Positions 41,513-49,517 of a stretch of DNA of 64,000 bases are shown here, piece after piece. The position numbers and the translations under genes were made by a program. The DNA lies in assembly GCA_038884575.1 (NCBI GenBank), contig JAWABQ010000001.1, positions 1 through 64,000 on the forward strand, given 5' to 3'. This DNA is from JAWAAW01 sp038884575 (GTDB lineage: Archaea > Nanobdellota > Nanobdellia > Woesearchaeales > ARS49). Positions within the stretch are counted from its first letter, which is position 1. Every line of letters begins with the position of its first letter. The notes beneath the pieces were generated by a model. That model was not told where the DNA came from. It saw nothing but the letters and a program-made list of their open reading frames with translations, and did not search any database.

Positions 41513-41554
41513 GGCTAATATATACTATTAATAGTGCAGAAAGAGGTGGTTTTG

Positions 41555-42487
41555 ATGCACATAAGAAGGCTGGTAAAGGCAGGGCAGACAAGTCATACTG
41601 TTTCGCTGCCAAAAGCTTGGCTTGAAAAGAACAGCCTTGAAAAAGGGGCAACGCTGTACATCCATGAAAAGTCAGATTCTGAGCTGGTTATCACGCCTGT
41701 GCTGGCTGAGCAAAAACCACTCAAGCAAAAAACAGTAACAATCAATGTTGACGGAAAACAGCCTGACACAATCCAAAGGGAAATCTCTGCAGCCTACCTT
41801 AACAATGCAGGTACAATTGACCTCGTTGGCGAAAGCATCACGCAAAACGCAAAGGAAATCCGCAGGATGATCCATGACTTTGTGGCGCTGGAGATTTCAG
41901 AGCAAAGCGCAAACAGGATTTCTGCAAAAGACCTGCTGAACCTCAAGGAAATTTCTGTTGACAAGAGCATCAAGCGCATGGACATCATAACAAGGACAAT
42001 GCTGAATGACTGCAGGCAGACAGCATCAGGAAAAGATATGAGCGAGAGCGTCGGGCTCAGGGATTATGATGTTAACAGGCTTTACTTCCTGCTCACGCGG
42101 CTGCTCAAGAGCGCGCTGTCAAACCCTGAAATGGCATCATTGCTTGAGCTTGAGCCTGCGCGGGTGTTGGGCAAATGGATGCTTGTCCACTACATTGAGG
42201 AGCTCGCAGACGCTGTAAAGGTGCTTTGCAAGGAATGCGCCTCCCTGAATGCATCAGAAAGGAAGGGAATAACAGAGCTGATACGCCAGCTCGAGCAAGA
42301 TTATCTTGACGTGATGAAAGCGCTGCACGAGGGAAACAGGCAGCTTGCTGACGATGTCGCCAGAAGAAGGGCAGGCAGGATGGCATTATGCGCTGAAATA
42401 AGAAAGCTGCCCGAGATTTCGCACAGTTGCAGCGCAATAGCATCGCTGCTGTCAGACATCTCACGGCTCGTTATTGACGAGAACTAG
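41555..42487 (+). CDS. AbrB/SpoVT domain plus PhoU domain regulator
   Basis: A 310-residue archaeal PhoU-type protein. Residues 1-45 (MHIRRLVKAGQTSHTVSLPKAWLEKNSLEKGATLYIHEKSD) are an AbrB-like DNA-binding hairpin. The rest contains two PhoU-like three-helix repeats (about 95-200 and 205-310). Such proteins are linked to phosphate uptake control, but no pst genes are in this window. I start at the ATG at 41555 because GAGGTGG lies 6 bases upstream; a GTG at 41534 overlaps the palindrome. The 3' end overlaps the convergent pilin-like gene by 4 bases. Confidence 0.88.
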   Translation: MHIRRLVKAGQTSHTVSLPKAWLEKNSLEKGATLYIHEKSDSELVITPVLAEQKPLKQKTVTINVDGKQPDTIQREISAAYLNNAGTIDLVGESITQNAKEIRRMIHDFVALEISEQSANRISAKDLLNLKEISVDKSIKRMDIITRTMLNDCRQTASGKDMSESVGLRDYDVNRLYFLLTRLLKSALSNPEMASLLELEPARVLGKWMLVHYIEELADAVKVLCKECASLNASERKGITELIRQLEQDYLDVMKALHEGNRQLADDVARRRAGRMALCAEIRKLPEISHSCSAIASLLSDISRLVIDEN

Positions 42488-42855
42488 ACAAGCATCTGCG
42501 GCGGCTGGATAGTCTGGTATACAGGCGATGAAAGGCACTCCAGCTGGACTTTCAGCTTTGAATAATACATGCAGTCTGCCTTAAGCCCCTGCCTGCCTGG
42601 GTTCAAATAGTCGCACTGGCGCTGGATGAACGTGTCCAATGACGCTGCCCTCTGGCGGGCAAGCTGGCAGACGCCCTCATCAACAGTTATAAGCTGCGCA
42701 GGGTCTTTCTGGTAAACTATCTCCCCCTGCCCCCTTACCTGCTGGTAAGCAGATACCATCCCTGTTGTGGATGCTGAGAAAGTGATTGCAATGCCTGCTA
42801 TTGCAACAACAAGGACTGCGCCGACAATCATAAGCATAATTGCCCTGTCTTCCAT
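42484..42855 (-). CDS. Small membrane-anchored, pilin-like protein, 123 aa
   Basis: A five-residue charged N-terminus (MEDRA) is followed by a hydrophobic helix (IMLMIVGAVLVVAIAGIAITF) and an outside domain with four cysteines (EGVCQLAR, QRQCDYL, KADCMYYS, QLECLSS). A GAGTGAT ribosome site precedes the ATG. The family is unknown; the design is like the other pilin-like proteins at 39400-43809. Confidence 0.65.
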   Translation of the reverse strand: MEDRAIMLMIVGAVLVVAIAGIAITFSASTTGMVSAYQQVRGQGEIVYQKDPAQLITVDEGVCQLARQRAASLDTFIQRQCDYLNPGRQGLKADCMYYSKLKVQLECLSSPVYQTIQPPQMLV

Positions 42856-42959
42856 ATTATCACTCTTTTTTTGACTTAATTTGTCACATTGCTATATAAA
42901 CATTTTCATTGCAGGCTAGCTAGGATTAACAAAAAATAAGAAAAAGAAGAGATAAAAAA

Positions 42960-43415
42960 TTATCTCTCTATTACGTATGGTCCGACTGGCACGCCTACAT
43001 CGCGCTCGTTCGGCACGCCTGCAAAGTCATTGAATGGCGGTCCCTTAACAAGCGACTGGTCGCCATGGAGGACGCTCTTATCGTTCACTGTCGGGCAGCA
43101 GCAGTACAGGTTGTCATCGCCGCTCACCAGAACGCCTGGGTAGCGCGGGTCCTGATATCCTGTCTTGAAGCAGCTCTTGCCGAATGCCTTTTCAAAGTCA
43201 TCCTTCTGGTACAATGCATCGCGCTCTGTCGGTCCCATGAGCACTGGCGTGCACGGGCTGTCGCACATCGGCTTTCCGCCAAGCGCAGGAACATTAAGTA
43301 TCTGGCCTGTCTTGGCTGCCTTTCCGCCTGACAGCAGCAGGACCAAGCCCACCACTGCAATAATTGCAACTATGCCCAGAATCACGAGACTCAGGTTTCT
43401 GCCTTCTTCAGCCAT
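42960..43415 (-). CDS. Pilin-like exported protein, Cys-rich, 151 aa
   Basis: A paralogue of the 39400-39870 product by its N-terminal 30 residues (MAEEGRN, then LSLVILGIVAIIAVVGLVLLLSGG). The outside domain has a CDSPC pair, KSCFKTG and YCCCPT, with four or more likely disulfide cysteines. A GAGGTGAT site lies 6-13 bases before the ATG, among the best ribosome sites in the window, suggesting high expression. Membrane-anchored or assembled at the surface; the exact role is unknown. Confidence 0.7.
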   Translation of the reverse strand: MAEEGRNLSLVILGIVAIIAVVGLVLLLSGGKAAKTGQILNVPALGGKPMCDSPCTPVLMGPTERDALYQKDDFEKAFGKSCFKTGYQDPRYPGVLVSGDDNLYCCCPTVNDKSVLHGDQSLVKGPPFNDFAGVPNERDVGVPVGPYVIER

Positions 43416-43494
43416 TGAGTATCACCTCTTGATACAGATGTTTATTTGTTTTACTTTACTCATATATAAACTTTTCCGTAAATCGACGAGAATC

Positions 43495-43809
43495 CTATTT
43501 GGCTGTTGCAGTCCCGACAGAAGGGCTTGCGCGCCACTCTTCATATGGAAGGCAGCAGTCTGCTGTCCTTGAGCAACAGGGAGTCACTCCGTCATAGCCG
43601 AAAAAGCACCTGTGGCCAAGGCGCTGGTACCACTGCACCTCTTTTGCGTACACCCCCTTGCCTTCTGCAAGCACAGGCGCAGAGCCCTGCGGGCAGATTC
43701 CTGTGCTTACAGCGCCCGTGATTGACGGGCGGAGGATGTAAAAAAGCAGCAGAATTGCGAATACTGCAACAATGGCAACAATGCAAATGCATACAGCCCT
43801 GAAATTCAT
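43495..43809 (-). CDS. Small membrane-anchored Cys-rich protein, 104 aa
   Basis: An N-terminal hydrophobic helix (VCICIVAIVAVFAILLLFYIL) is followed by an outside domain with seven cysteines (GICPQG, HRCFFG, TPCCSRTADCCLPY). The gene overlaps the upstream zinc-ribbon gene by 4 bases (43806-43809), so it belongs to the Era-like GTPase operon at least by transcription. The family is unknown. Confidence 0.65.
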   Translation of the reverse strand: MNFRAVCICIVAIVAVFAILLLFYILRPSITGAVSTGICPQGSAPVLAEGKGVYAKEVQWYQRLGHRCFFGYDGVTPCCSRTADCCLPYEEWRASPSVGTATAK

Positions 43810-44189
43810 TTCTTCCTTAGCCTCCTGAATGTCTCTGCAATGTCAATGATGTACTTGCCGTCTGCAAGCTTGAAAATCAGAGGCTCGCCCTTGAACAGCT
43901 GCACCAGGTCAATCTCATACTTGCCCGGCTTCAGGACCCTGACGCTTTCCAAATCAAGCACAACAGGCTCCTCTGCCTCCTTGACGCCGAGCACGTTAAG
44001 AACGTCGCTCTCTATCTGCTTGCGCTCCTCAACAGAAACTTCAGGAGGCTTTTCATCAGCCTTTTTCAGCTGCTCAAGCCGTTCCTTCCTGATGAAGAAA
44101 AAAAGCCTTGCGCCGCACGGGCAGCCCTTGAGAATTACGTCATTCCCGTCCTCATAGAACGTGTTGCAGCGCACGCATTGGTGTGGCAT
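43806..44189 (-). CDS. Zinc-ribbon protein (COG3364-like)
   Basis: A 127-residue protein. The N-terminal zinc ribbon CVRCNTFYEDGNDVILKGCPCGARLFFF is followed by a charged linker and a C-terminal beta domain (PVVLDLESVRVLKPGKYEIDLVQLFKGEPLIFKLADGKYIIDI). The pairing with a DUF2073-like gene and an Era-like GTPase directly upstream is a common archaeal gene set, often thought to be ribosome-linked. Its precise role is not known to me. Confidence 0.8.
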   Translation of the reverse strand: MPHQCVRCNTFYEDGNDVILKGCPCGARLFFFIRKERLEQLKKADEKPPEVSVEERKQIESDVLNVLGVKEAEEPVVLDLESVRVLKPGKYEIDLVQLFKGEPLIFKLADGKYIIDIAETFRRLRKK

Positions 44190-44192
44190 GAG

Positions 44193-44576
44193 TCACCGTC
44201 TGCGCTTCCGCTTGTCAGAGGTGAGCAGCTCAATCTTGTTCGGGTCCTTCTTTATCTGCTTGACAACGCTTGCCGGTCCAATGATTGTAAGACCCTGCCT
44301 GTCGCCGAGAACTGCGCCGATGATGTCATTCCTGAACTTTTGCAGCCCTGTCAGGTTTGCAGCGTTTGGGTTGATTACTGCGAGCTCAATGCCCTTGAAT
44401 TCCTTGTTTATCTCCTCCATTGTCACCTTTATGAGCTCTGTCTCCTCATCCTTTCTTAGCCTGCCCTGCAAAAGGACTATCTTGTCCTGCTTTGCAATGT
44501 TTAGCAGCTTCCTTATCCTTCCGACTGAACTGAGCGCCTCGATTTCAGTGTATGGAAGCAGTTGTATCGTGACCAT
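44193..44576 (-). CDS. DUF2073-like protein
   Basis: A 127-residue soluble alpha/beta protein (TIQLLPYTEIEALSSVGRIRKLLNIAKQDKIVLLQGRL, then ELAVINPNAANLTGLQKFRNDIIGAVLGDRQGLTIIGPASVVKQI) with a basic tail (SDKRKRRR). It begins one base after the GTPase gene and is followed by the zinc-ribbon gene after 3 bases, the usual archaeal order. The function is unknown. Confidence 0.8.
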   Translation of the reverse strand: MVTIQLLPYTEIEALSSVGRIRKLLNIAKQDKIVLLQGRLRKDEETELIKVTMEEINKEFKGIELAVINPNAANLTGLQKFRNDIIGAVLGDRQGLTIIGPASVVKQIKKDPNKIELLTSDKRKRRR

Positions 44577-44577
44577 C

Positions 44578-45216
44578 TTATTTCACCAGCTTGAAAATTT
44601 TTTCGTACAAATCCTTGACGTGCCTGCCGTACTTTGCAGAGATTCCAATGACGTCGTACTGCGGGAATGCAGCCTGCACTTTTTTCATGTTGGCCTTCTT
44701 GAGGTCAACCTTGTTGGCGACAATCAGGACAGGTATGTTCCTTGCCTGCAGGTTGCCGATGATTGTGACATTGACCTGGGAGTAAGGGTCCTGGGTTGCA
44801 TCAAGCACGACAAGAACAGCATCCATCTCATCCAGCCATTTTATTGACTCAATAACTCCCTTTGTTGCCTCCCTTGCGCGCTTCTTTGCCTTGCTTTCTG
44901 ACATGCCTGCCTTCAGGAAGTCCTCGTAGTCAATCTTCGTGGCAATGCCTGGAGTGTCAACAAGGTTGAACATCAGCTCCTTGCCATTCTTGCTCTTGAT
45001 TGAAACCTGCTCCTTGATCTGTATCTCCCGAGTCTCATGGGCAAGCGGGCTTACTTTTCCAAGCTCCTCGCCAACCCAGTCAAGGCATATCTTATTTGCT
45101 AAAGTCGTCTTGCCCGAATTCGGCGGGCCATACAAGCCAAGCTTCAAGTCCTTCCGGCTACCGAAGAAATCCTTCATGAACCTGTTGAAAATCTGCTTTA
45201 CAAAACTGAATGCCAC
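44578..45216 (-). CDS. Era-like GTP-binding protein
   Basis: A GTPase of about 212 residues. G1 GPPNSGKTTLANKI lies near 29-42, G3 is VDTPGIATKIDYEDFLK, and G4 IVANKVDLKK is near 165. A basic amphipathic N-terminus (VKQIFNRFMKDFFGSRKDL) may contact membrane or RNA. I prefer GTG at 45214-45216, as an AGAGTGG ribosome-site-like sequence lies 8-14 bases upstream; TTG at 45222 is an alternative. It heads a four-gene set with DUF2073, zinc ribbon and a Cys-rich membrane protein. Confidence 0.88.
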   Translation of the reverse strand: MAFSFVKQIFNRFMKDFFGSRKDLKLGLYGPPNSGKTTLANKICLDWVGEELGKVSPLAHETREIQIKEQVSIKSKNGKELMFNLVDTPGIATKIDYEDFLKAGMSESKAKKRAREATKGVIESIKWLDEMDAVLVVLDATQDPYSQVNVTIIGNLQARNIPVLIVANKVDLKKANMKKVQAAFPQYDVIGISAKYGRHVKDLYEKIFKLVK

Positions 45217-45337
45217 AATCAACCACTCTCTTGTTTTTTGCCGTTTCTATTGCTATCCCCACTGGCGAGTCGCTGTCTATTTATACTTTTCGGAAGTCCA
45301 AAATAAGAATATAATAAAAAGAAAAAAAGCGGCTTTT

Positions 45338-45571
45338 TTATCTGCCGCCGCGTGCCATCTTTGCGCGCGAGATGTCGCCGTGCTTGTCGATGAAGTAAAG
45401 GTATCCCTTTGCCTTCTTGACTCCGACCTTTGCGACCTTCTCAGGCCTTCCGCCCGCGCCCTTCTTTCGGCCGCGTGCCATCTTTGCGCGTGAGACGTCT
45501 CCTGACTTGTCAACGAAGTACAGGTATCCCACAGCCTTCCTGACTCCTACCTTTGCAACTTTTTCTGCCAT
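45338..45571 (-). CDS. Small basic protein made of two tandem repeats
   Basis: A 77-residue protein formed almost wholly of two copies of a unit of about 32 residues: EKVAKVGVRKAVGYLYF-VDKSGDVSRAKMARG and EKVAKVGVKKAKGYLYF-IDKHGDISRAKMARG, joined by a basic Gly linker. The predicted strands and net positive charge suggest nucleic-acid or ribosome binding; this is inference. A GGAGGA ribosome site and a leader hairpin precede the ATG at 45569-45571. It probably is well expressed. The family name is unknown to me. Confidence 0.75.
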   Translation of the reverse strand: MAEKVAKVGVRKAVGYLYFVDKSGDVSRAKMARGRKKGAGGRPEKVAKVGVKKAKGYLYFIDKHGDISRAKMARGGR

Positions 45572-45595
45572 TGTAGATTCCTCCTTTTTGGAAAC

Positions 45596-45613
45596 CACCT
45601 GGTGAACCAGATG
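45596..45613 (-). promoter_or_regulatory. Leader hairpin before the repeat protein
   Basis: On the minus strand CATCTGG-TTCA-CCAGGTG folds into a 7-pair stem (one T-G pair), between a TATA-like TTTATAAAG near 45664-45672 and the GGAGGA site. It lies in a leader of about 70 bases, unusual here, and could regulate translation. Confidence 0.4.
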
Positions 45614-45719
45614 ACCCCCCACAAATGATTTCGTCGATAATCTGCCCTGAAAATACTATTCCTTTATAAACTTTTCGTCGGAGAGAGTCTGTTTTACCGA
45701 CGAGTAACAACCAAAAAAT

Positions 45720-45959
45720 CTATTTTTTCCTGCGCCTTTTCGGCAGAGTGGATGGGATTTTTGCCTTTTTCGCAGGCTTGTCAATATCTTTTACGAACCA
45801 TTCAGGCTTAAGTATCTTGTTCAAGCGCCTTGCCTCCTCAACCGTTTCCTTGTAAATCCCTGCAATCTCCTCTTTTGTCGGCTCAGGAATCTTTTCAAGC
45901 TTTTTTGCAGCGGCAAGCGCCCTCTTTTCAATGCAGTTCTTCTTGTGCCTGTATTCCAT
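45720..45959 (-). CDS. Small basic protein, 79 aa
   Basis: A Lys/Arg-rich helical protein (MEYRHKKNCIEKRALAAAKKLEKIPEPTKEEIAGIYKETVEEARRLNKIL), then EWFVKDIDKP and a very basic end (PKRRRKK). It could be an RNA- or ribosome-associated protein by charge. I do not recognise the family. It is separate from the repeat protein by about 100 bases with a TATA-like box between them. Confidence 0.6.
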   Translation of the reverse strand: MEYRHKKNCIEKRALAAAKKLEKIPEPTKEEIAGIYKETVEEARRLNKILKPEWFVKDIDKPAKKAKIPSTLPKRRRKK

Positions 45960-46076
45960 AAGAAGGAGAGATAATAATACATATAAAATAGTTTGGGTGG
46001 CTTACAGCCACAGAGACCAACCATAATTGAACTTCTTCACACAAATCTTTATAATTACCTCTTTGCTAAAAGTTTT

Positions 46077-47282
46077 GTGAAGTTCGCGCATCTTGCAGAC
46101 GTGCACCTTGGAGGGTGGAGGGAGCCAAAGCTCAGGGAATTGAACACGCAGAGCTTTGTTTATGCAGTTGACAAATGCATTTCTGAAAAAGTCGATTTTG
46201 TGCTCATTGCAGGAGACCTCTTCAACACAGCCCTGCCTTCAATGGACGCCCTCAGGATTTGCGTGCAAAAGCTGAAGGAGCTTAAGGACCAAAACATTTC
46301 TGCCTACCTTATTCCCGGCTCCCATGATTTCTCGCCTAGCGGAAAAACAATGATAGACATACTCGAACACGCAGGGCTTGCTGTCAATGTCGCAAAAGAG
46401 GATACTGTTGATGGCAGGCTCAGGCTGGGTTTTGTTTCCGACCCAAGGACAGGGGCAAAGATAACAGGAATATTCGGCAAGAAGGGAGGGCTGGAAAAGC
46501 ATTATTACGAGAAGCTGAACAAGGAAAGCCTTCAATCAGAGCAGGGCACAAAGATTTTCCTGTTCCACTCAGCCATTGCAGAGCTGATGCCTCCCTCGCT
46601 TTCATCTGTTGATGCAGTGCCTGTGTCCTCAATGCCGCGCGGCTTTGCGTATTATGCAGGCGGGCACATACACATTGTAAGCGAAAAATTCGTGGACGGC
46701 TACGGCATGTTTGTTTATCCGGGGCCTGTGTTTCCAAATAGCTTTTCAGAGCTTGAGGAGCTTGGCTGCGGAAGCTTTGTCATTTACGAAAACGGGAAAG
46801 TGAGGCATGAAAAAATATTGCTGCATCCCGTAGTTAGCATAAGTGTTGATGCAAAAGACAAGACTGCTGCAGAAGTGGAAAAGGAAATCCAGAACAGGCT
46901 GAACATGGCAGATGTAAAAAATGCAATTGTCCTTATCAGGGCTGGCGGGGAATTAAGGCAGGGAAAGCCAGGAGATATAAACTTTGGCGCGCTGATTGAC
47001 TCGTGCATGCTCAAGGGCGCGCACATCGTGCAAAAAAACACTTACAGCCTCGGAAGCAGGGAGTTTGAGGAAATAAAGGTCAGCAAGGGCACAGTTGATG
47101 AAATCGAGGAAAGCATCATCGCAAAGCATGCGGGCCAGCTCAAAATAATGCCAAAGGAAAAGGAGGAGGCGCTCGCAAAAGAGCTTATGAGAATCCTCAG
47201 CGCGGAAAAGGATGAGGGTGAAAAGGTTGCTGACTTTGAAAAAAGAATATCGCAGGATGTGGATAAGCTGCTGGGGATTTAA
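46077..47282 (+). CDS. Mre11/SbcD-like metallophosphoesterase
   Basis: A 401-residue DNA repair-type nuclease. The metal motifs are visible: FAHLADVHLGG at 3-13, LIAGDLFNTALPS near 47, PGSHDFSPSG near 83 and GGHIHI near 190. The residues after the core (about 260-400) form the capping and C-terminal helical part that would bind Rad50. I start at GTG 46077 because CTTTATAAT lies 27 bases upstream; the frame is open further upstream but without family sequence. No rad50 gene is adjacent. Confidence 0.87.
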   Translation: MKFAHLADVHLGGWREPKLRELNTQSFVYAVDKCISEKVDFVLIAGDLFNTALPSMDALRICVQKLKELKDQNISAYLIPGSHDFSPSGKTMIDILEHAGLAVNVAKEDTVDGRLRLGFVSDPRTGAKITGIFGKKGGLEKHYYEKLNKESLQSEQGTKIFLFHSAIAELMPPSLSSVDAVPVSSMPRGFAYYAGGHIHIVSEKFVDGYGMFVYPGPVFPNSFSELEELGCGSFVIYENGKVRHEKILLHPVVSISVDAKDKTAAEVEKEIQNRLNMADVKNAIVLIRAGGELRQGKPGDINFGALIDSCMLKGAHIVQKNTYSLGSREFEEIKVSKGTVDEIEESIIAKHAGQLKIMPKEKEEALAKELMRILSAEKDEGEKVADFEKRISQDVDKLLGI

Positions 47283-47485
47283 AATTTCTTAATCCAAACC
47301 TGCACAACCGGCTTACTGCGCTTTTTCCTGTAAAAAAGCGAGACAAGCCATGCAATAATTGCAGCCACTATTGTTACAGGGATTAGCAGGACAACCACGT
47401 TGAGCACGAAGATGAGGATTACAAGCCCGAGCATGGCTATCAGGAAAAAAACAATAAGCCCCTTTAATCCCCTGAACTCTGCCAT
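47279..47485 (-). CDS. Small two-segment membrane protein, 68 aa
   Basis: Two hydrophobic helices (LIVFFLIAMLGLVILIFVLNVVVL and IPVTIVAAIIAWLVSLFY) are followed by a basic tail. It overlaps the stop of the DedA-like gene by one base, so it is co-translated. The function is unknown; it may assist the membrane protein next to it. Confidence 0.65.
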   Translation of the reverse strand: MAEFRGLKGLIVFFLIAMLGLVILIFVLNVVVLLIPVTIVAAIIAWLVSLFYRKKRSKPVVQVWIKKF

Positions 47486-48105
47486 TAATCCCTCTTGGAG
47501 ACCTCAAGTATAAAATTCCTTATGGTTTTCCTGAAAAGGCAGACAATAATTGCAAACATCACAAAAAGTATCATTAAAATAATAGGGATTGCGGCATCCA
47601 GAGAATACACAAAATGGAATGCCTTCTCAACCTGGGGGCCAAGGGCTTTGCCAACCCAGACCAATGCTATTATCTGGATGGCTGCACTGAAAAAATCTGC
47701 AAAAAAGAATTTTTTCTGCCTCATTCCAGAGGTTCCTGCAACCCATGCTGTAACAACGCGCGTGCCAGGAATAAACCGGGCAAAAAACACTGCATAAGGG
47801 CCGTGCAGGTCAACAGCCTTTTGCACTCGCGCCATTAATTTCCTGCTGATGAAGCGCCTCAAGATGCTGTGGCCGTGGCTTGCGAGGTAAAAATGAATGT
47901 TGTCAACAACAAGAACGCTGATCAGCGCAACAAGAACAGCAGGCCAAAAGCTGAAAACATTCTCAAAAACAAGGCAGCCTATTATGAGAAGGATGATTTC
48001 CTCAGGTATTGGCAGGAATCCTGAGCTGTTCAGAAGTATTACAACAAATATTGCAAGATATGAAAACTCTGCGATGTAAGGTATTGCCATCCCTGCCGCC
48101 ATCAT
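47485..48105 (-). CDS. DedA family membrane protein
   Basis: A protein of about 206 residues with four to five membrane segments. DedA/VTT domain marks are FLPIPEEIILLIIGCL near 30 and FARFIPGTRVVTAWVAGTSGM near 110. Members are flippase-like transporters for lipid carriers or phosphatidylethanolamine. I prefer the ATG at 48103-48105 because a TTTTAAAG box at 48126-48133 lies about 25 bases upstream; an upstream TTG at 48115-48117 is less likely. It follows gatB by 29 bases. Confidence 0.88.
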   Translation of the reverse strand: MMAAGMAIPYIAEFSYLAIFVVILLNSSGFLPIPEEIILLIIGCLVFENVFSFWPAVLVALISVLVVDNIHFYLASHGHSILRRFISRKLMARVQKAVDLHGPYAVFFARFIPGTRVVTAWVAGTSGMRQKKFFFADFFSAAIQIIALVWVGKALGPQVEKAFHFVYSLDAAIPIILMILFVMFAIIVCLFRKTIRNFILEVSKRD

Positions 48106-48134
48106 AAGCACGCCCAATAATGCTCGTTTTAAAG

Positions 48135-49517
48135 CTATTGCTTCAAGGCAGCCTTCAGGAGCTCAAGGACATCTTTTTCCTTTGCCCTTCCTTTGCTTGC
48201 CCTGATTACCTGCCCTACAAGGAACTGCATTGCCTTTTCCTTGCCTGACTTGATGTCATTGACAGCAGCAGGGTTTTCTTTGACTGCCTTTTCAACAAGC
48301 GCTTTTGTCTCTTGCTGGCTGAGTGCAAGCAGGCCAAGCCTTTCTGCCGCTTTTCTTGCAGGCTCCGGCTTCATCACAAGCTCGCGGAGAAGAAGCTCTG
48401 CACCGCGCTTTGAGACCTCGCCTGATGAAAGCAATGAAAGGAACTCAATCATGTTTTCTGCCCTGAACCCTGTCTTGTCAAACCTGACGGCATTGAAGTT
48501 CAGGATTTTCTGCACGTAAGAATACCACATTGCCGCGAGCGCAGGGTCTGACTTTTTCACAACCCCCTCAAACTGGTCTGCAAGCGCGCGCTCTGACATC
48601 AATGACTCTGCCTGCTCCTGCTTTATCTTGTACTGCCTGACAAAGCGCGCAATCCTCTGCCTTGGGGGCTCTGGCATTTCTGACATTATTTTTTTCAATT
48701 GTGCATCCGTGACTGTCAAAGGCGGAAGGTCTGGTTCTGGAATGTAGCCGTATTCCTCCTCTGTCTCCTTGTGCCTCATACTGTCTGTTGTGCCTGTGCG
48801 CTGGTCAAACGCGCGCGTCTCTGTAATGCCCTGCTCGCCGCGCGCCACAATGCTTTCCTGGCGGATTATTTCAAACTGCGCAGCGCGCTCAACATCACGG
48901 AAGCTTGTAATGTTCTTGACCTCAACCCTCGGGTGCCCCTCTATTGAAACGTTCACGTCTGCCCGAATTTTGCCCTCCTGCGCGTCAAAAATTCCGATGT
49001 AGTCTGCAAGGCGCATAAGCTCCTCAAGGAATTCGCGGGCTTCTGCAGGGCTTGAAAAAACAGGAGGGGTAACGATTTCGCACAACGGCGTTCCTGAGCG
49101 GTTATAGTCAATCAGCACATATTCTGTCCCTTTCTTGCTTTCAACATGCTTCAGTGATGCAGGGTCTTCCTCGATGTGAATCCTGGTCAGCGGTATTTTC
49201 TTGTCCTTTAATTCCAATGCGCCCCCTGTGGCAAACGGCTGGTCATACTGCGTTATCTGGAAGTCCTTTGGAAGGTCAGGATAAAAGTAAGTCTTTCTCG
49301 CAAAATAAGACACGTTCTGGATTTTGCAGTTCATTGCCAAAGCAAGCTTCAGTGCGGCAATGAACGCGTCAGTGTTCAGCCTTGGCTTTGAGCCGGGCAT
49401 GCCCATGCAGGTCTGGCAGACTTTTGTGTTCGGCTCAACCCCTTCTGTCGAGCAGGAGCAGAATAATTTGCTCCTTGTGTTCGGCTGCAAGTGGATTTCA
49501 AGCCCGATCTTAACCAT
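48135..49517 (-). CDS. gatB: Asp-tRNA(Asn)/Glu-tRNA(Gln) amidotransferase subunit B
   Basis: A 460-residue kinase/transferase subunit of GatCAB. The cradle domain begins VKIGLEIHLQPNTRSKLFCSC, zinc-ligand cysteines appear in FCSC and CQTCMGMPG, YFYPDLPKDFQITQYDQPF is near 80, and a C-terminal YqeY-like tail covers about 300-460. In archaea that also have GatDE, GatCAB is expected to amidate Asp-tRNA-Asn. The start overlaps the gatA stop by 8 bases; a frame to 49550 would run further into gatA and is not needed. Confidence 0.97.
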   Translation of the reverse strand: MVKIGLEIHLQPNTRSKLFCSCSTEGVEPNTKVCQTCMGMPGSKPRLNTDAFIAALKLALAMNCKIQNVSYFARKTYFYPDLPKDFQITQYDQPFATGGALELKDKKIPLTRIHIEEDPASLKHVESKKGTEYVLIDYNRSGTPLCEIVTPPVFSSPAEAREFLEELMRLADYIGIFDAQEGKIRADVNVSIEGHPRVEVKNITSFRDVERAAQFEIIRQESIVARGEQGITETRAFDQRTGTTDSMRHKETEEEYGYIPEPDLPPLTVTDAQLKKIMSEMPEPPRQRIARFVRQYKIKQEQAESLMSERALADQFEGVVKKSDPALAAMWYSYVQKILNFNAVRFDKTGFRAENMIEFLSLLSSGEVSKRGAELLLRELVMKPEPARKAAERLGLLALSQQETKALVEKAVKENPAAVNDIKSGKEKAMQFLVGQVIRASKGRAKEKDVLELLKAALKQ

